Below, piece by piece: positions 1 through 9,777 of a stretch of DNA of 64,000 nt. The number at the start of each line of letters is the position of its first letter. The stretch's first letter is position 1. The stretch comes from Azospirillum rugosum. Lineage in GTDB: Bacteria > Pseudomonadota > Alphaproteobacteria > Azospirillales > Azospirillaceae. The notes below the pieces were generated by a model. The model saw nothing but the letters and a program-made list of their open reading frames with translations. It was not told where the DNA came from and ran no database searches. The position numbers and the translations under genes are program-made. Location of the stretch: positions 248,001-312,000 of the forward strand of contig NZ_JAGINP010000002.1 in the NCBI RefSeq assembly GCF_017876155.1. The letters are read 5' to 3'.

Positions 1-1826
1 TTGCGCAGGGCGTTGCCGAACTGGGCCATGATGTCGCTTTCCATGCCCTGGGCGACGGTTCCCTCGACGCTCGCCACATTGGCGTCGGGCGCCTTCGGGT
101 CGGCCGGGATGACCTCCTTCAGGCGGGCGACGACCTGGGCGTCGCCGGACGCGCCGGTGACGACCTCGCCCGGCTTGGCCGCGAACAGCTTGCCGACCAT
201 CTCCGCCGGCAGGCCTTCGACCGACTTGGCGTCGCGGGTGAAGGGGGCGGTCATGGCGAAGCTGCCGCCGGACTGGGTCGCCACGTCCTGCGCCGCGGCC
301 TCGGAGCCCTGCTTCAGCTTGCCGGCGATCTCCTCCGCCTTGGCGGCGGCGGCCTTGGCGCGCTTGTCCTCCTGCCAGCCGGCGACGACCTGGTCGCGCA
401 CGTCCGCCAGCGGCTTCACCTTGGCCGGGGTCACGCCGTCGACGCGCACCGCGAAGAAGCTGTTGTTGGCGCCTTCGGTCAGGGTGGAGGTGGCACCGGA
501 GGCGAGCTGGAAGGCGGCCTTCAGCATGTTGGGCAGATCCGGCTGGTCCGGGGCGGCGTTCTTCCCGTCCGGCGCCTTGCCGCTGCTGTCCACGGCGGCG
601 ATCTTGGAGACCTTCAGCCCCTGGGCCTGGGCGACCTCGTCCAGCGGCGCGCCGCTGGCCAGCTGGTCCTCGACCCGGTTGGCGATGGAGTAGACGGAGT
701 CGAGCGCCTTCTCCTTCTGCATCTCGGCGAGCAGCTGGGCGCGCACGTCCTCGAAGCTCTTGGTCGCGCCCGGCTGGATCGCGGTGACGGCCAGCACGTG
801 CCAGCCGAGGCCCGACTTGACCGGGCCGCTGACGGCGCCCTGGGCCAGCCCGAAGGCGGCGTCGCCGATCTCCGGCAGCTCGTTGCGGGCGATGTTGTCC
901 AGCGTGATGGGATCGACGCCGGCGTCCTTGGCGGCCGTGGGCAGGCCCTTGGACTTGGCGGCCTCGGCGATTTCCTTGGCCTTCGCCTCGTCGTCCACGA
1001 CCACCATCTCGATGGAGCGGCGCTCCGGCGTGCCGAACTCCGCCGCGCGCTCGTCATAGGCGGCGCGGAGCTGGTCGTCGGGAATCTGGATGTCCTTCGC
1101 CAGCGAGTCGGGGGACAGCTGGGCGATGGTCAGCGCGCGGTACTCCGGCGCGGTGAAGCGGACCTGATGGTCCTCGTAATAGCGGGTCAGCTCCGCGTCG
1201 TCGGGCACGCCGACGTCGCCGACGCTGGCGTTCGGCAGGGTGATCAGCTCGGCCACGCGCTTCTCGCCGCGGTAGCGGTAGAGATCCTCCACCAGCACCT
1301 TCGGGGGCGCCACGCCCGCGCTGACCGCGCCGGCCACGAACTCGCGCGCCAGCTCGCGGCGCAGGATCGCGACGTAGCCATCCTCGGTCAGCTGGTTGTT
1401 GCGCAGCACGCTGCGGAACAGCGCCGGGTCGAACTGGCCCTGCGGGTTGCGGAAGGCCGGCTCGTCGCCGATGCGCAGCCGGACCACGTCCGTACCGACG
1501 GAGATGCCCACGTCGCGGGCCGCCTGGTCGTACAGCGCGCGCTGCACGAGCGCCGACAGCGACTGGTCGAGCAGGCCGAACTGGCGCGCCTGTTCGGGCG
1601 TCAGGTTGCCGCCGAACATCGGGCGCAGCCGCTCCATCTGGCGGCGGAACTCCTGGTCCAGCTCGACGCGGTCGATGTCCACCTTGCCGACCGACGCGAC
1701 GGTGCTGGAAATGCCGCCTTGGCGGATCATGTCGCCGATGCCCCAGACTCCGAAGCTGAGGATCAGGAGCACGAACAGGATCTTGACGATCCACGAACCG
1801 GCGTAATTGCGGATGAACTGAAGCAT
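1..1826 (-). CDS. PpiD/SurA-type periplasmic peptidyl-prolyl isomerase (C-terminus cut by window edge)
   Basis: Membrane-anchored periplasmic chaperone of the PpiD family, which helps outer-membrane and secreted proteins fold as they leave the Sec translocon. Translation from the ATG at 1826 gives an N-terminus starting MLQFIRNYAG, one membrane segment at about residues 11-30, then a SurA_N-like helical region. A parvulin (PPIC) domain lies at roughly residues 265-360 and ends in FGLAQGAVSGPVKSGLGWHV. About 608 codons are in the window; the last visible residues (MAQFGNALR) match the usual end of the family, so only some 10-20 residues are missing. It is divergent from tpiA. Assignment is secure to family; the PpiD label is by architecture. 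Confidence 0.88.
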   Translation of the reverse strand, partial: MLQFIRNYAGSWIVKILFVLLILSFGVWGIGDMIRQGGISSTVASVGKVDIDRVELDQEFRRQMERLRPMFGGNLTPEQARQFGLLDQSLSALVQRALYDQAARDVGISVGTDVVRLRIGDEPAFRNPQGQFDPALFRSVLRNNQLTEDGYVAILRRELAREFVAGAVSAGVAPPKVLVEDLYRYRGEKRVAELITLPNASVGDVGVPDDAELTRYYEDHQVRFTAPEYRALTIAQLSPDSLAKDIQIPDDQLRAAYDERAAEFGTPERRSIEMVVVDDEAKAKEIAEAAKSKGLPTAAKDAGVDPITLDNIARNELPEIGDAAFGLAQGAVSGPVKSGLGWHVLAVTAIQPGATKSFEDVRAQLLAEMQKEKALDSVYSIANRVEDQLASGAPLDEVAQAQGLKVSKIAAVDSSGKAPDGKNAAPDQPDLPNMLKAAFQLASGATSTLTEGANNSFFAVRVDGVTPAKVKPLADVRDQVVAGWQEDKRAKAAAAKAEEIAGKLKQGSEAAAQDVATQSGGSFAMTAPFTRDAKSVEGLPAEMVGKLFAAKPGEVVTGASGDAQVVARLKEVIPADPKAPDANVASVEGTVAQGMESDIMAQFGNALR

Positions 1827-2065
1827 GGGACCCGAATGAGAGCGCGAAATTCGGCCGGTCGGCCGGGCGGGGCATCATAGGCACCCCGCGAAAGCCCGGC
1901 AACACCCCATTTCCCCCGTCATTTCGCCCCGGAAGTGGCGTTCGGAAAGGCGGATTCGGCAGCGACGTTGGATGAGTGGAAAATGCCCGCGCGGCTTGCT
2001 AGACAGGGTCCGCACTTCGCCAAAACAACCGAACACCAACCAATAATCCCGGAGGACCGAACCCC

Positions 2066-2821
2066 ATGACCGCGCGCCGCAAGCTGATCGCCGGAAACTG
2101 GAAGATGAACGGCCTGAAGGCCGACGGGCTGGCCCTCGCCTCCGACCTCGCGGGGCGGCTGAAGGGGGCGGGCGTCGTCGCCTTCGACATGCTGGTCTGC
2201 CCGCCGTTCCCGCTGCTGTTCCCGGTCCACGAGGCCATCGCCGACAGCCCCCTGGCGCTGGGCGCGCAGGACTGCCACGCCAAGACCTCCGGCGCCCACA
2301 CCGGCGACGTCAGCCCGGTGATGCTGAAGGACGCCGGCTGCCGCTTCGTCATCGTCGGCCATTCCGAACGCCGCGCCGACCACGGCGAGTCCGATGCGGA
2401 GATCGCCGCCAAGGCGGCGGCGGCCCACAAGGAAGGCCTGGTCGCCATCATCTGCGTCGGCGAGACGGAGGCGCAGCGCGACGCCGGCCAGGCGAACGCC
2501 GTGGTGTCCACCCAGCTGAAGGGTTCGATCCCGGAGGGCGCCACCGCCGCCAACACGGTCATCGCCTACGAGCCGGTGTGGGCCATCGGCACGGGCAAGA
2601 CCGCGACGCCGGACGACGTGAAGGCCATGCACGCCCACATCCGGGCGGAGCTGGACGGCAAGATCGTGGAGCCGGACGCCGTGCGCATCCTCTACGGCGG
2701 CTCGGTGAAGCCCGGCAACGCGGCGGAGCTGATGGCGGTCGACAACGTGGACGGCGCGCTGGTCGGCGGCGCCTCGCTGAAGGCGGACGATTTCTGGGCC
2801 ATCGGCGTCAGTTGCCGCTAG
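2066..2821 (+). CDS. tpiA: Triosephosphate isomerase
   Basis: Interconverts dihydroxyacetone phosphate and glyceraldehyde 3-phosphate in the cytoplasmic glycolysis/gluconeogenesis pathway. The 251-residue length is standard for a TIM barrel. Visible catalytic elements are Asn11 and Lys13 in GNWKMNG, His99 in VGHSERR, Glu169 in [11 protein letters not shown], and the phosphate-binding [10 protein letters not shown] and GALVGGAS loops. The ATG is preceded by GGAGG, which fixes the start. It lies upstream of secG, as in many alphaproteobacteria, but a strong hairpin separates the two. No anomalies were seen. Confidence 0.98.
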   Translation: MTARRKLIAGNWKMNGLKADGLALASDLAGRLKGAGVVAFDMLVCPPFPLLFPVHEAIADSPLALGAQDCHAKTSGAHTGDVSPVMLKDAGCRFVIVGHSERRADHGESDAEIAAKAAAAHKEGLVAIICVGETEAQRDAGQANAVVSTQLKGSIPEGATAANTVIAYEPVWAIGTGKTATPDDVKAMHAHIRAELDGKIVEPDAVRILYGGSVKPGNAAELMAVDNVDGALVGGASLKADDFWAIGVSCR

Positions 2822-2855
2822 CATATCGGAACGGTCCGCGCTAAAAAAGATGGGC

Positions 2856-2891
2856 GCGCGCCACGGGCCCCTACCAAGGTCCGTGGCGCGC
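2856..2891 (+). terminator. Hairpin between tpiA and secG
   Basis: An 11-bp perfect stem (GCGCGCCACGG with its complement), extendable to 14 bp with one G-U pair, and an 8-base loop. It follows tpiA by 34 bases. No clean T-tract follows, so it may be a processing or partial-termination hairpin rather than a full intrinsic terminator. Confidence 0.55.
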
Positions 2892-2982
2892 TGTTGGTTT
2901 GGGCAGTCCTTTGGGGCTGCCCCGCGTTGAGTTGGGCGATCCCCTGGGATCGCCTTGGGATGAGCTCAAGGGAACGGGTTGC

Positions 2983-3324
2983 ATGGAATCGGTGATTCTG
3001 GTCATTCACCTGCTGATCGCTCTGGCGCTCGTCGGGGTCATCCTGATCCAGCGGTCGGAAGGCGGCGGTCTCGGCATCGGCGGCGGCAACATGGGTGGCA
3101 TGATGACCACCCGCGGCACCGCCAACCTGCTGACGCGGACCACGGGCATCCTGGCCGGCTGCTTCATGGCGACCAGCATGATCCTGGCGATCCTGGCGGG
3201 GGCGCACACCCAGCCGGCCTCGATCATCGACACCATGCCGGCCCAGCCGGCGGCGCCCGCCGCTCCGGCCGCTCCCGCCCAGCCGGCCGCGCCGGCGCAG
3301 CCCGCCCCGCCGGTCGCCCAGTAA
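2983..3324 (+). CDS. secG: Preprotein translocase subunit SecG
   Basis: Small inner-membrane subunit of the SecYEG channel that assists protein export. The 113-residue product has two membrane helices, at about residues 2-21 and 52-73, flanking the cytoplasmic loop typical of the family (QRSEGGGLGIGGGN, then TRGTANLLTR). The C-terminus is a long Ala/Pro-rich tail, common in alphaproteobacterial SecG and not essential for membrane topology. The ATG at 2983 was chosen because AAGGGAACGG sits just upstream and the protein then begins with MESVILVIHL; an upstream in-frame start would add unrelated residues. A canonical terminator follows. Confidence 0.95.
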   Translation: MESVILVIHLLIALALVGVILIQRSEGGGLGIGGGNMGGMMTTRGTANLLTRTTGILAGCFMATSMILAILAGAHTQPASIIDTMPAQPAAPAAPAAPAQPAAPAQPAPPVAQ

Positions 3325-3370
3325 GGACGCGCCCAGCTACGACGGCGCGGCACCGACCGGGTCTGACGCG

Positions 3371-3405
3371 AGAGGCGGCCTCCCCCGAAGCCGCCTCTTT
3401 CTTTT
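3371..3405 (+). terminator. Intrinsic terminator after secG
   Basis: Nine-bp perfect stem (AGAGGCGGC / GCCGCCTCT), 10-base loop, followed by the T-rich run TTCTTTT. It separates secG from pyrG. Confidence 0.9.
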
Positions 3406-3428
3406 GAGGAACGCGCATCTTGGACTAG

Positions 3429-5114
<1,686 letters not shown>

Positions 5115-5124
5115 CCTGAACGGA

Positions 5125-5147
5125 CGGGGGAGTTGATGACTCCCCCG
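5125..5147 (+). terminator. Hairpin immediately after pyrG
   Basis: Nine-bp perfect stem (CGGGGGAGT / ACTCCCCCG) with a 5-base loop, 10 bases after the pyrG stop codon. No T-tract follows. It may protect the 3' end, with the canonical terminator lying about 40 bases further on. Confidence 0.5.
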
Positions 5148-5184
5148 CGTGCTCCAGATTCCGGGTCTTGAGGCTATAGTGAGA

Positions 5185-5214
5185 ACGGCGGCCGAGCCAA
5201 CGGCCGCCGTTTTT
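5185..5214 (+). terminator. Intrinsic terminator downstream of pyrG
   Basis: Ten-bp perfect stem (ACGGCGGCCG / CGGCCGCCGT), loop AGCCAA and an immediate TTTTT run. This is the canonical transcription stop between pyrG and the dienelactone hydrolase gene. Confidence 0.9.
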
Positions 5215-5259
5215 GCGCGTTGAGGGCTGGAAACCAAAAGAACGGAAAGGGGTACGGGC

Positions 5260-5970
5260 ATGACCGACATCAGCATCCAGGCCGCGGACGGCGGCAGCTT
5301 TTCGGCCTATGTGGCGAAGCCGGCGCAAGGGAGCCAGGCGCGCGGCCCGGCGCCCGCCATCGTGGTCATCCAGGAAATCTTCGGCGTGAACCAGGTCATG
5401 CGCGACCTGTGCGACGGCTTCGCCGCCCAGGGCTACCTGGCCGTCTGTCCGGACCTGTTCTGGAGGCAACAGCCGGGCATCCAGCTGACCGACAAGACGC
5501 AGGAGGAATGGAACCGCGCCTTCGAGCTGTTGAACGGCATGGACCAGGACAAGGCCGTGGACGACCTCAAGGCCACGCTCGCCTGGGCGCGCCAGAGCCC
5601 GGACAGCAACGGTAAGGCCGGCTCCGTCGGCTACTGCCTCGGCGGGCGGCTCGCCTTCATGATGGCCACGCGCTCCGATTCTGACGCCAACGTCAGCTAC
5701 TACGGCGTCATGCTGGACACGCTGACCGGCGAAGTGCCGAACATCAAGAAGCCGCTCCTGATGCACATCGCGGAGCAGGACAAGTTCGTTCCGCCGGAGG
5801 CGCGGGACAAGGTGCTGGCCGCGGTGAAGGGCAATCCGAACGTCACCGCGCACGTCTATCCCGGCGTGAACCACGCCTTCGCCCGCGTCGGCGGCGAGCA
5901 CTACGACCAGCAGACCGCCGACCTCGCCAACGGGCGCACGGCTGCCTTCTTCAAGCAGCATCTGGGTTGA
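5260..5970 (+). CDS. Dienelactone hydrolase family protein
   Basis: Predicted cytoplasmic alpha/beta hydrolase related to carboxymethylenebutenolidase, which opens dienelactones in aromatic catabolism. The 236-residue length matches the family. The catalytic triad is readable: Cys126 in GYCLGG, Asp174 in AEQDKFV and His205 in GVNHAF, with the conserved Glu39 in IQEIFG. There are no aromatic-degradation genes nearby, so the physiological substrate is unknown. The ATG has AAAGGGG upstream. It sits between pyrG and kdsA, where many alphaproteobacteria have no such gene, suggesting an insertion into a conserved block. Confidence 0.9.
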   Translation: MTDISIQAADGGSFSAYVAKPAQGSQARGPAPAIVVIQEIFGVNQVMRDLCDGFAAQGYLAVCPDLFWRQQPGIQLTDKTQEEWNRAFELLNGMDQDKAVDDLKATLAWARQSPDSNGKAGSVGYCLGGRLAFMMATRSDSDANVSYYGVMLDTLTGEVPNIKKPLLMHIAEQDKFVPPEARDKVLAAVKGNPNVTAHVYPGVNHAFARVGGEHYDQQTADLANGRTAAFFKQHLG

Positions 5971-6013
5971 CCCGGATCCCCCTGATCTGGGATGGAAGGG
6001 TGAGAGAGTAGCT

Positions 6014-6126
6014 CTCTCCCCTCTGGGGGGAGGGTGGCCCGAAGGGCCGGTGAGGGGGGGCGCCATCTTGGTACGTCCGGAAGATGCGCAACCCCCTCAC
6101 CCTAACCCTCTCCCCAGAGGGGAGAG
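6014..6126. repeat. Composite inverted repeat upstream of kdsA
   Basis: Arms of 22 bases at 6014-6035 and 6105-6126 are complementary with one mismatch. Inside them lie a further complementary pair (GGTGAGGGG / CCCCTCACC) and a small GGCCCGAAGGGCC hairpin. The right arm is followed by the T-rich stretch ATTTTTGTTGCTTTT just before the kdsA ribosome-binding site. It resembles the palindromic intergenic elements scattered through many proteobacterial genomes and could also fold in the kdsA leader transcript. Confidence 0.75.
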
Positions 6127-6155
6127 GGGATTTTTGTTGCTTTTGGGAGCATGAG

Positions 6156-6986
6156 ATGACCACCGCCAAGACCGTCCAGATCGGCGACCTGACCATCGCC
6201 AACGACCGGCCCTTCACGCTGATCGCCGGTCCGTGCCAGATGGAAAGCCGCGAGCACGCGCTGGAGACGGCGGCGGCGATCGTCGAGATGACGGGCAAGC
6301 TGGGCATCGGCCTGATCTACAAGTCTTCCTTCGACAAGGCCAACCGCACCTCCATCAGCACGGCCCGCGGCCTGGGCATGGACAAGGCGCTGCCGATCTT
6401 CGCCGAGATCCGCGAACGTTTCGGCTGCCCGGTGATCACCGACGTGCACGAGCCCGACCAGTGCGCCCCGGTGGCCGAAGCGGTGGACGTGCTGCAGATC
6501 CCGGCTTTCCTCTGTCGCCAGACCGACCTGCTCGTCGCGGCGGCCAAGACCGGCCGCGCGGTGAACGTGAAGAAGGGCCAGTTCCTGGCGCCGTGGGACA
6601 TGAAGAACGTTGCCGCCAAGCTCGTTGCCTCGGGCAACGAGCGCGTGCTGCTGTGCGAGCGCGGCGCCAGCTTCGGCTACAACACGCTGGTGTCGGACAT
6701 GCGCGCCCTGCCGATCATGGCGGAAACCGGCTTCCCGGTGGTGTTCGACGCCACCCACTCCGTCCAGCAGCCGGGCGGGCAGGGGACGACCTCGGGCGGC
6801 CAGCGCGAGTTCGTGCCGGTGCTGGCCCGCGCCGCCATCGCGGTCGGCGTCGCCGCGGTCTTCATGGAGACGCACGAGAACCCCGACTTTGCCCCCAGCG
6901 ACGGCCCGAACATGGTCCCGCTGAAGGACATGCCGGCCCTGCTGGCGCGGCTCCAGGACTTCGACAAGCTGGCGAAGGGCCTGTAA
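6156..6986 (+). CDS. kdsA: 3-deoxy-8-phosphooctulonate synthase (KDO-8-P synthase)
   Basis: Condenses arabinose 5-phosphate with phosphoenolpyruvate to make KDO 8-phosphate for the lipopolysaccharide inner core; a cytoplasmic enzyme. The 276-residue product shows the family landmarks [13 protein letters not shown], the [11 protein letters not shown] segment that binds substrate, [22 protein letters not shown] and [13 protein letters not shown]. The start at 6156 follows GGGAGC and begins just before the conserved TVQIGDLTI; an in-frame upstream start would run through the palindromic repeat. The pyrG-kdsA-eno order is a conserved block, here split by other genes. Regulation may involve the leader hairpin described separately. 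Confidence 0.97.
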   Translation: MTTAKTVQIGDLTIANDRPFTLIAGPCQMESREHALETAAAIVEMTGKLGIGLIYKSSFDKANRTSISTARGLGMDKALPIFAEIRERFGCPVITDVHEPDQCAPVAEAVDVLQIPAFLCRQTDLLVAAAKTGRAVNVKKGQFLAPWDMKNVAAKLVASGNERVLLCERGASFGYNTLVSDMRALPIMAETGFPVVFDATHSVQQPGGQGTTSGGQREFVPVLARAAIAVGVAAVFMETHENPDFAPSDGPNMVPLKDMPALLARLQDFDKLAKGL

Positions 6987-6992
6987 GGCGTC

Positions 6993-7736
6993 TCATTCCG
7001 GGCGTTCCGCGGTCTGAATGGCCGCGGGGCTTTGCTCGGTGATCTCCCAGATCAGCTTGTCGAGGAGGGCGCGGCCGAAGCTCGCCATGTTGTCGGCCAC
7101 CGCCACGAAGGCGGACGTCCCGCCGATGACGTGCGCCGCGAAATAGTCGGCGAGCCACGGCACCTCGTCCAGGATGACCAGCCCGTTGACGGTGATCCCC
7201 TGGGCCAGGATGCGCTCGCGCGCCGCGTCGGGGGTGATGCCGATGTTGTTGTAGCCGTTGCTGACGATGTCGATGACCCGCCGCGGCCCGCCTTCACCGG
7301 CGCTGCGGAACAGCCCGGCCGCGTTCAGCATGGCGGCACCGATTCCCGTGCTGCCGCGCAGGGGGCGGCGCGGCAGGGAGTCGATGGCGGCGGCGAACCG
7401 CGCGGCCCCGGCGGAATCGGCGATGTCCGTCCAGGGGATCAGGACGCGGAAGGCCGACGGATCGGACCATTGCACCAGCGTGACGGAAATCCCGCCGCCG
7501 TGGCCGCTGATCGCCTCGACCAGCTTGCGGTCGCGGAAGGCGGCGGCGTGGCCGCGCAGCTGGAAATCGAACAGGTCGCCGTCGACGCTGGTCGATGCGT
7601 CGACCGCCAGCACCAGTTCAAGCGCCGCCGCACCCTGCGCCCGGCTGCCGCCGGCCCACAGGATGGCGGCGAACGCGAGAACGGCGGCAATCCAGGCCCT
7701 GCCCATGCGCGAATCCATGCCGTAGGGAACGTCCAT
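6993..7736 (-). CDS. DUF1194 domain-containing exported protein (VWA-like)
   Basis: Member of the DUF1194 family, which has a von Willebrand A-like fold; molecular role unknown. The N-terminus has a signal peptide ending near AGGSRAQG. The mature part starts with LELVLAVDASTSVDGDLF, in which DASTSVD is the metal-ion-dependent adhesion motif (DxSxS). Further family features are GSTGIGAAM, VIDIVSNGYNNIG and VNGLVILDE. ATGs at 7736, 7718 and 7706 are all in frame; 7736 was chosen because CGAGG precedes it, but any of them leaves a usable signal sequence. It ends 6 bases from the kdsA stop, convergently, and is divergent from the helix-hairpin-helix gene. Confidence 0.85.
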   Translation of the reverse strand: MDVPYGMDSRMGRAWIAAVLAFAAILWAGGSRAQGAAALELVLAVDASTSVDGDLFDFQLRGHAAAFRDRKLVEAISGHGGGISVTLVQWSDPSAFRVLIPWTDIADSAGAARFAAAIDSLPRRPLRGSTGIGAAMLNAAGLFRSAGEGGPRRVIDIVSNGYNNIGITPDAARERILAQGITVNGLVILDEVPWLADYFAAHVIGGTSAFVAVADNMASFGRALLDKLIWEITEQSPAAIQTAERPE

Positions 7737-7842
7737 CGGCCTCGGACGTTGCCTTGGCATCGCGAACGCCGTGCTTACGGTGGAGCGTTCGCGGGCACCC
7801 CCGTGGGGCGAACCCCGGGGTGCACCAGACATGGAGGATGCC

Positions 7843-8286
7843 ATGAAGCTGACCCGCCTGTGCGCCATCGCCGCCGTTGGAGCCCTGCTCGCCGTTCCGG
7901 CGCTGGCCCAATCGACGACGACCAGCCCCTCCACCACCAATCGGACCGCACCGCCGACGGCGCCGACGCCGCAGGCCAAGCCGGTTCCGCCGGCCACCAG
8001 CGGATCCACGGCCCCGTCCTCCACGACGGGCACGGGGGCCTCGACCTCGAAGTCGTCGAAAGTCATCGACATCAACACCGCCAGCAAGGACGAGCTGATG
8101 ACCCTGCCGGGCATCGGCGAGGCGCGCTCCGACGCCATCGTCAAGAACCGGCCCTACCGCTCCAAGGACGAACTGGTCAGCAAGAAGATCGTGCCGTCCA
8201 ACGTCTATGGCGAAATCAAGGACCAGATCGCGGCGGTTGGCGGTTCCAAGAACACCGCGGCCGCCGGCACGACAAAGAAGCAGTAA
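7843..8286 (+). CDS. Exported helix-hairpin-helix (ComEA-like) protein
   Basis: The product has a signal peptide (MKLTRLCAIAAVGALLAVPA), a low-complexity Thr/Ser/Pro linker over about residues 22-70, and a C-terminal helix-hairpin-helix DNA-binding motif with the signature IDINTASKDELMTLPGIGEA near residues 75-95. ComEA-type proteins bind incoming DNA in the periplasm during uptake, but no other competence genes are nearby, so the DNA-binding role is inferred from the fold alone. The start at 7843 has GGAGG five bases upstream; an ATG 12 bases earlier overlaps that site and is less likely. Length is 147 residues. Confidence 0.85.
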   Translation: MKLTRLCAIAAVGALLAVPALAQSTTTSPSTTNRTAPPTAPTPQAKPVPPATSGSTAPSSTTGTGASTSKSSKVIDINTASKDELMTLPGIGEARSDAIVKNRPYRSKDELVSKKIVPSNVYGEIKDQIAAVGGSKNTAAAGTTKKQ

Positions 8287-8295
8287 ACGACGGAA

Positions 8296-8373
8296 TCGTA
8301 GGTTGGGTGGAGCGAAGCGCAACCCAACACACGCCGCCATGGCAGGATGTGTTGGGTTTCATCCAACCTACGA
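8296..8373. repeat. GTAGGTTGGG-type inverted repeat, copy 1 (internally shortened)
   Basis: Ends are TCGTAGGTTGG and CCAACCTACGA. Internal segments carry GCGCAACCCAACA on the left and TGTTGGGTTTCATCC on the right. The right arm lacks about ten bases present in the left arm, so pairing is interrupted. It lies between the convergent helix-hairpin-helix gene and pqqE and could stop transcription from both sides. Copies 2 and 3 are at 49917 and 61792. Confidence 0.85.
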
Positions 8374-8374
8374 A

Positions 8375-9484
8375 TCACAGGCTGAAGCTGCGGTAGGTGA
8401 GGGGGACTTCCGCCGTGCCGCCGTCCGCGGCGGTGATGCCGGCCAGCAGGCCGTGATGCTCCGACAGCTCACAGACGGGGTCGGCGTTGTCGGCATTGCC
8501 GGTCAATGCCAGCGCTTGGCAGCGGCAGCCGCCCCAGTCGACCTCCTTCTGGTCGCAGGACCGGCAGCGCGCCGGCATCCAGTCGGTGCCGCGGTAGCGC
8601 TGGAAAGCCGCGGAGTTCGCCCAGATGTCGGCCAGCGGGCGCTCCGTCACCCGGTCGAAGGTCAGGCCGGGGATGGTCTCCGCCGCGTGGCAGGGCAGCA
8701 CGGCGCCGCTGGGGTTGATGTTCAGGAACTTGCTGCCCCAGCCGCCCATGCACGCCTTCGGGCGCTTGCCGTAATAATCCGGCACCACGTAATCGACGAC
8801 GAGCCGACCCTTCAGCTCCGGCAGGCGGGCGCGCACGCGCTCGTCCATGCGGATCAGCTGCTCGTGCGTCGGCATTAGCGCGCCGCGGTTCTTCAGCGCC
8901 CAGCCGTAATATTGGACGTTCGCGATCTCGATGCGCCCGGCCCCGAGGTCCAGCGCCATGTCGATGAAGTCGTCGACGCGGTCGATGTTGTGGCGCTGGA
9001 CAATGGCGTTGACGGTCAGCGCCAGCCCCAGATCCGTGACGTCCCGCGCCACCTCCAGCTTCTTCGGATGCCCGCCGGGAAAGCCGCTGATCCGCTCCGC
9101 CTTGTCCGCGACCGTGTCCTGGAAGCCGACCTGCACATGCTGGAGCCCGGCGTCGCGCAGCCGCTTCAGCCGCGTCCGGTCGAGCAGGACCGCCGACGTG
9201 ATCAGGTTGACGTACAGCCCGGCCTGCGTGGCGTGGGCGACCAGCGTCTCCAGATCCTTGCGGGCGGTCGGTTCCCCGCCGGAGAAATGGACCTGGATCA
9301 CGCCCATCTCCGCGGCCTCGTCCAGCACGCGGCACCAGGTGGCGGTGTCCAGCTCCCGGCTGGCCGGGTCGAGCTGCAACGGGTTGGAGCAGTAGGCGCA
9401 GCGCAGCGGGCAGCGGTGCGTCAACTCCGCCAGGATCGCCAGCGGCGGCTCAAGCGTGGTGCCGGTGCTGCAATGGGCCGTCAT
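8375..9484 (-). CDS. pqqE: PqqA peptide cyclase PqqE (radical SAM)
   Basis: Radical S-adenosylmethionine enzyme that joins the glutamate and tyrosine side chains of PqqA, the first committed step of pyrroloquinoline quinone synthesis. The 369-residue product has the CxxxCxxC cluster motif at Cys25, Cys29 and Cys32 (CPLRCAYC), the SAM-binding HFSGGEPTAR, and the C-terminal SPASM region. That region has the Cys pattern for auxiliary iron-sulfur clusters (CMGGWGSKF, then CRSCDQKEVDWGGCRC). Its start codon overlaps the pqqD stop by four bases, indicating translational coupling. Last gene of the pqqABCDE operon. Confidence 0.97.
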   Translation of the reverse strand: MTAHCSTGTTLEPPLAILAELTHRCPLRCAYCSNPLQLDPASRELDTATWCRVLDEAAEMGVIQVHFSGGEPTARKDLETLVAHATQAGLYVNLITSAVLLDRTRLKRLRDAGLQHVQVGFQDTVADKAERISGFPGGHPKKLEVARDVTDLGLALTVNAIVQRHNIDRVDDFIDMALDLGAGRIEIANVQYYGWALKNRGALMPTHEQLIRMDERVRARLPELKGRLVVDYVVPDYYGKRPKACMGGWGSKFLNINPSGAVLPCHAAETIPGLTFDRVTERPLADIWANSAAFQRYRGTDWMPARCRSCDQKEVDWGGCRCQALALTGNADNADPVCELSEHHGLLAGITAADGGTAEVPLTYRSFSL

Positions 9485-9777
9485 CGGGTCAGGAACCCCT
9501 TCGCGATCATGTCGGCCAGCACCTCCCGCACGTCGGCGGCGATCTCCGCGCGCGGGGCGTCGAACTGGGCGGCCAGCGCGTCGATGGCCTCACGCACCGT
9601 CACCGGCTGCCCCGTTGTCGCCCGCACCACCTCCAGCGCGATGTCGTCCAGGACCAGCACGCGCTCCGGCCCCAGCAGCTGCCAGTGGTTGCGCACCCGG
9701 TCCTGGCGGAGCATAACGCCGGGCGCCAGCCGCACCCGGTCGTCCTCGCCGACCGATACCTCCTGCGGCGCCGTCAT
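9481..9777 (-). CDS. pqqD: PQQ biosynthesis peptide chaperone PqqD
   Basis: Small RiPP-recognition-element protein that binds the PqqA precursor peptide and presents it to PqqE. The 98-residue product contains the expected RLAPGVMLRQDRVRNHW and LLGPERVLVLDDIALEV segments and the C-terminal helix ending ADMIAKGFL. The start at 9777 overlaps the pqqC stop by four bases and directly precedes MTAPQEVSVGED. A longer in-frame extension lies wholly inside pqqC and is rejected. It is a separate gene here, not fused to PqqC as in some methylotrophs. Confidence 0.95.
   Translation of the reverse strand: MTAPQEVSVGEDDRVRLAPGVMLRQDRVRNHWQLLGPERVLVLDDIALEVVRATTGQPVTVREAIDALAAQFDAPRAEIAADVREVLADMIAKGFLTR

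Noticed and set aside
6099..6116. CCCTAACCCTC run resembling telomere-type repeats
   Set aside because: It is only one unit and part of a palindromic intergenic element; there is no tandem array.
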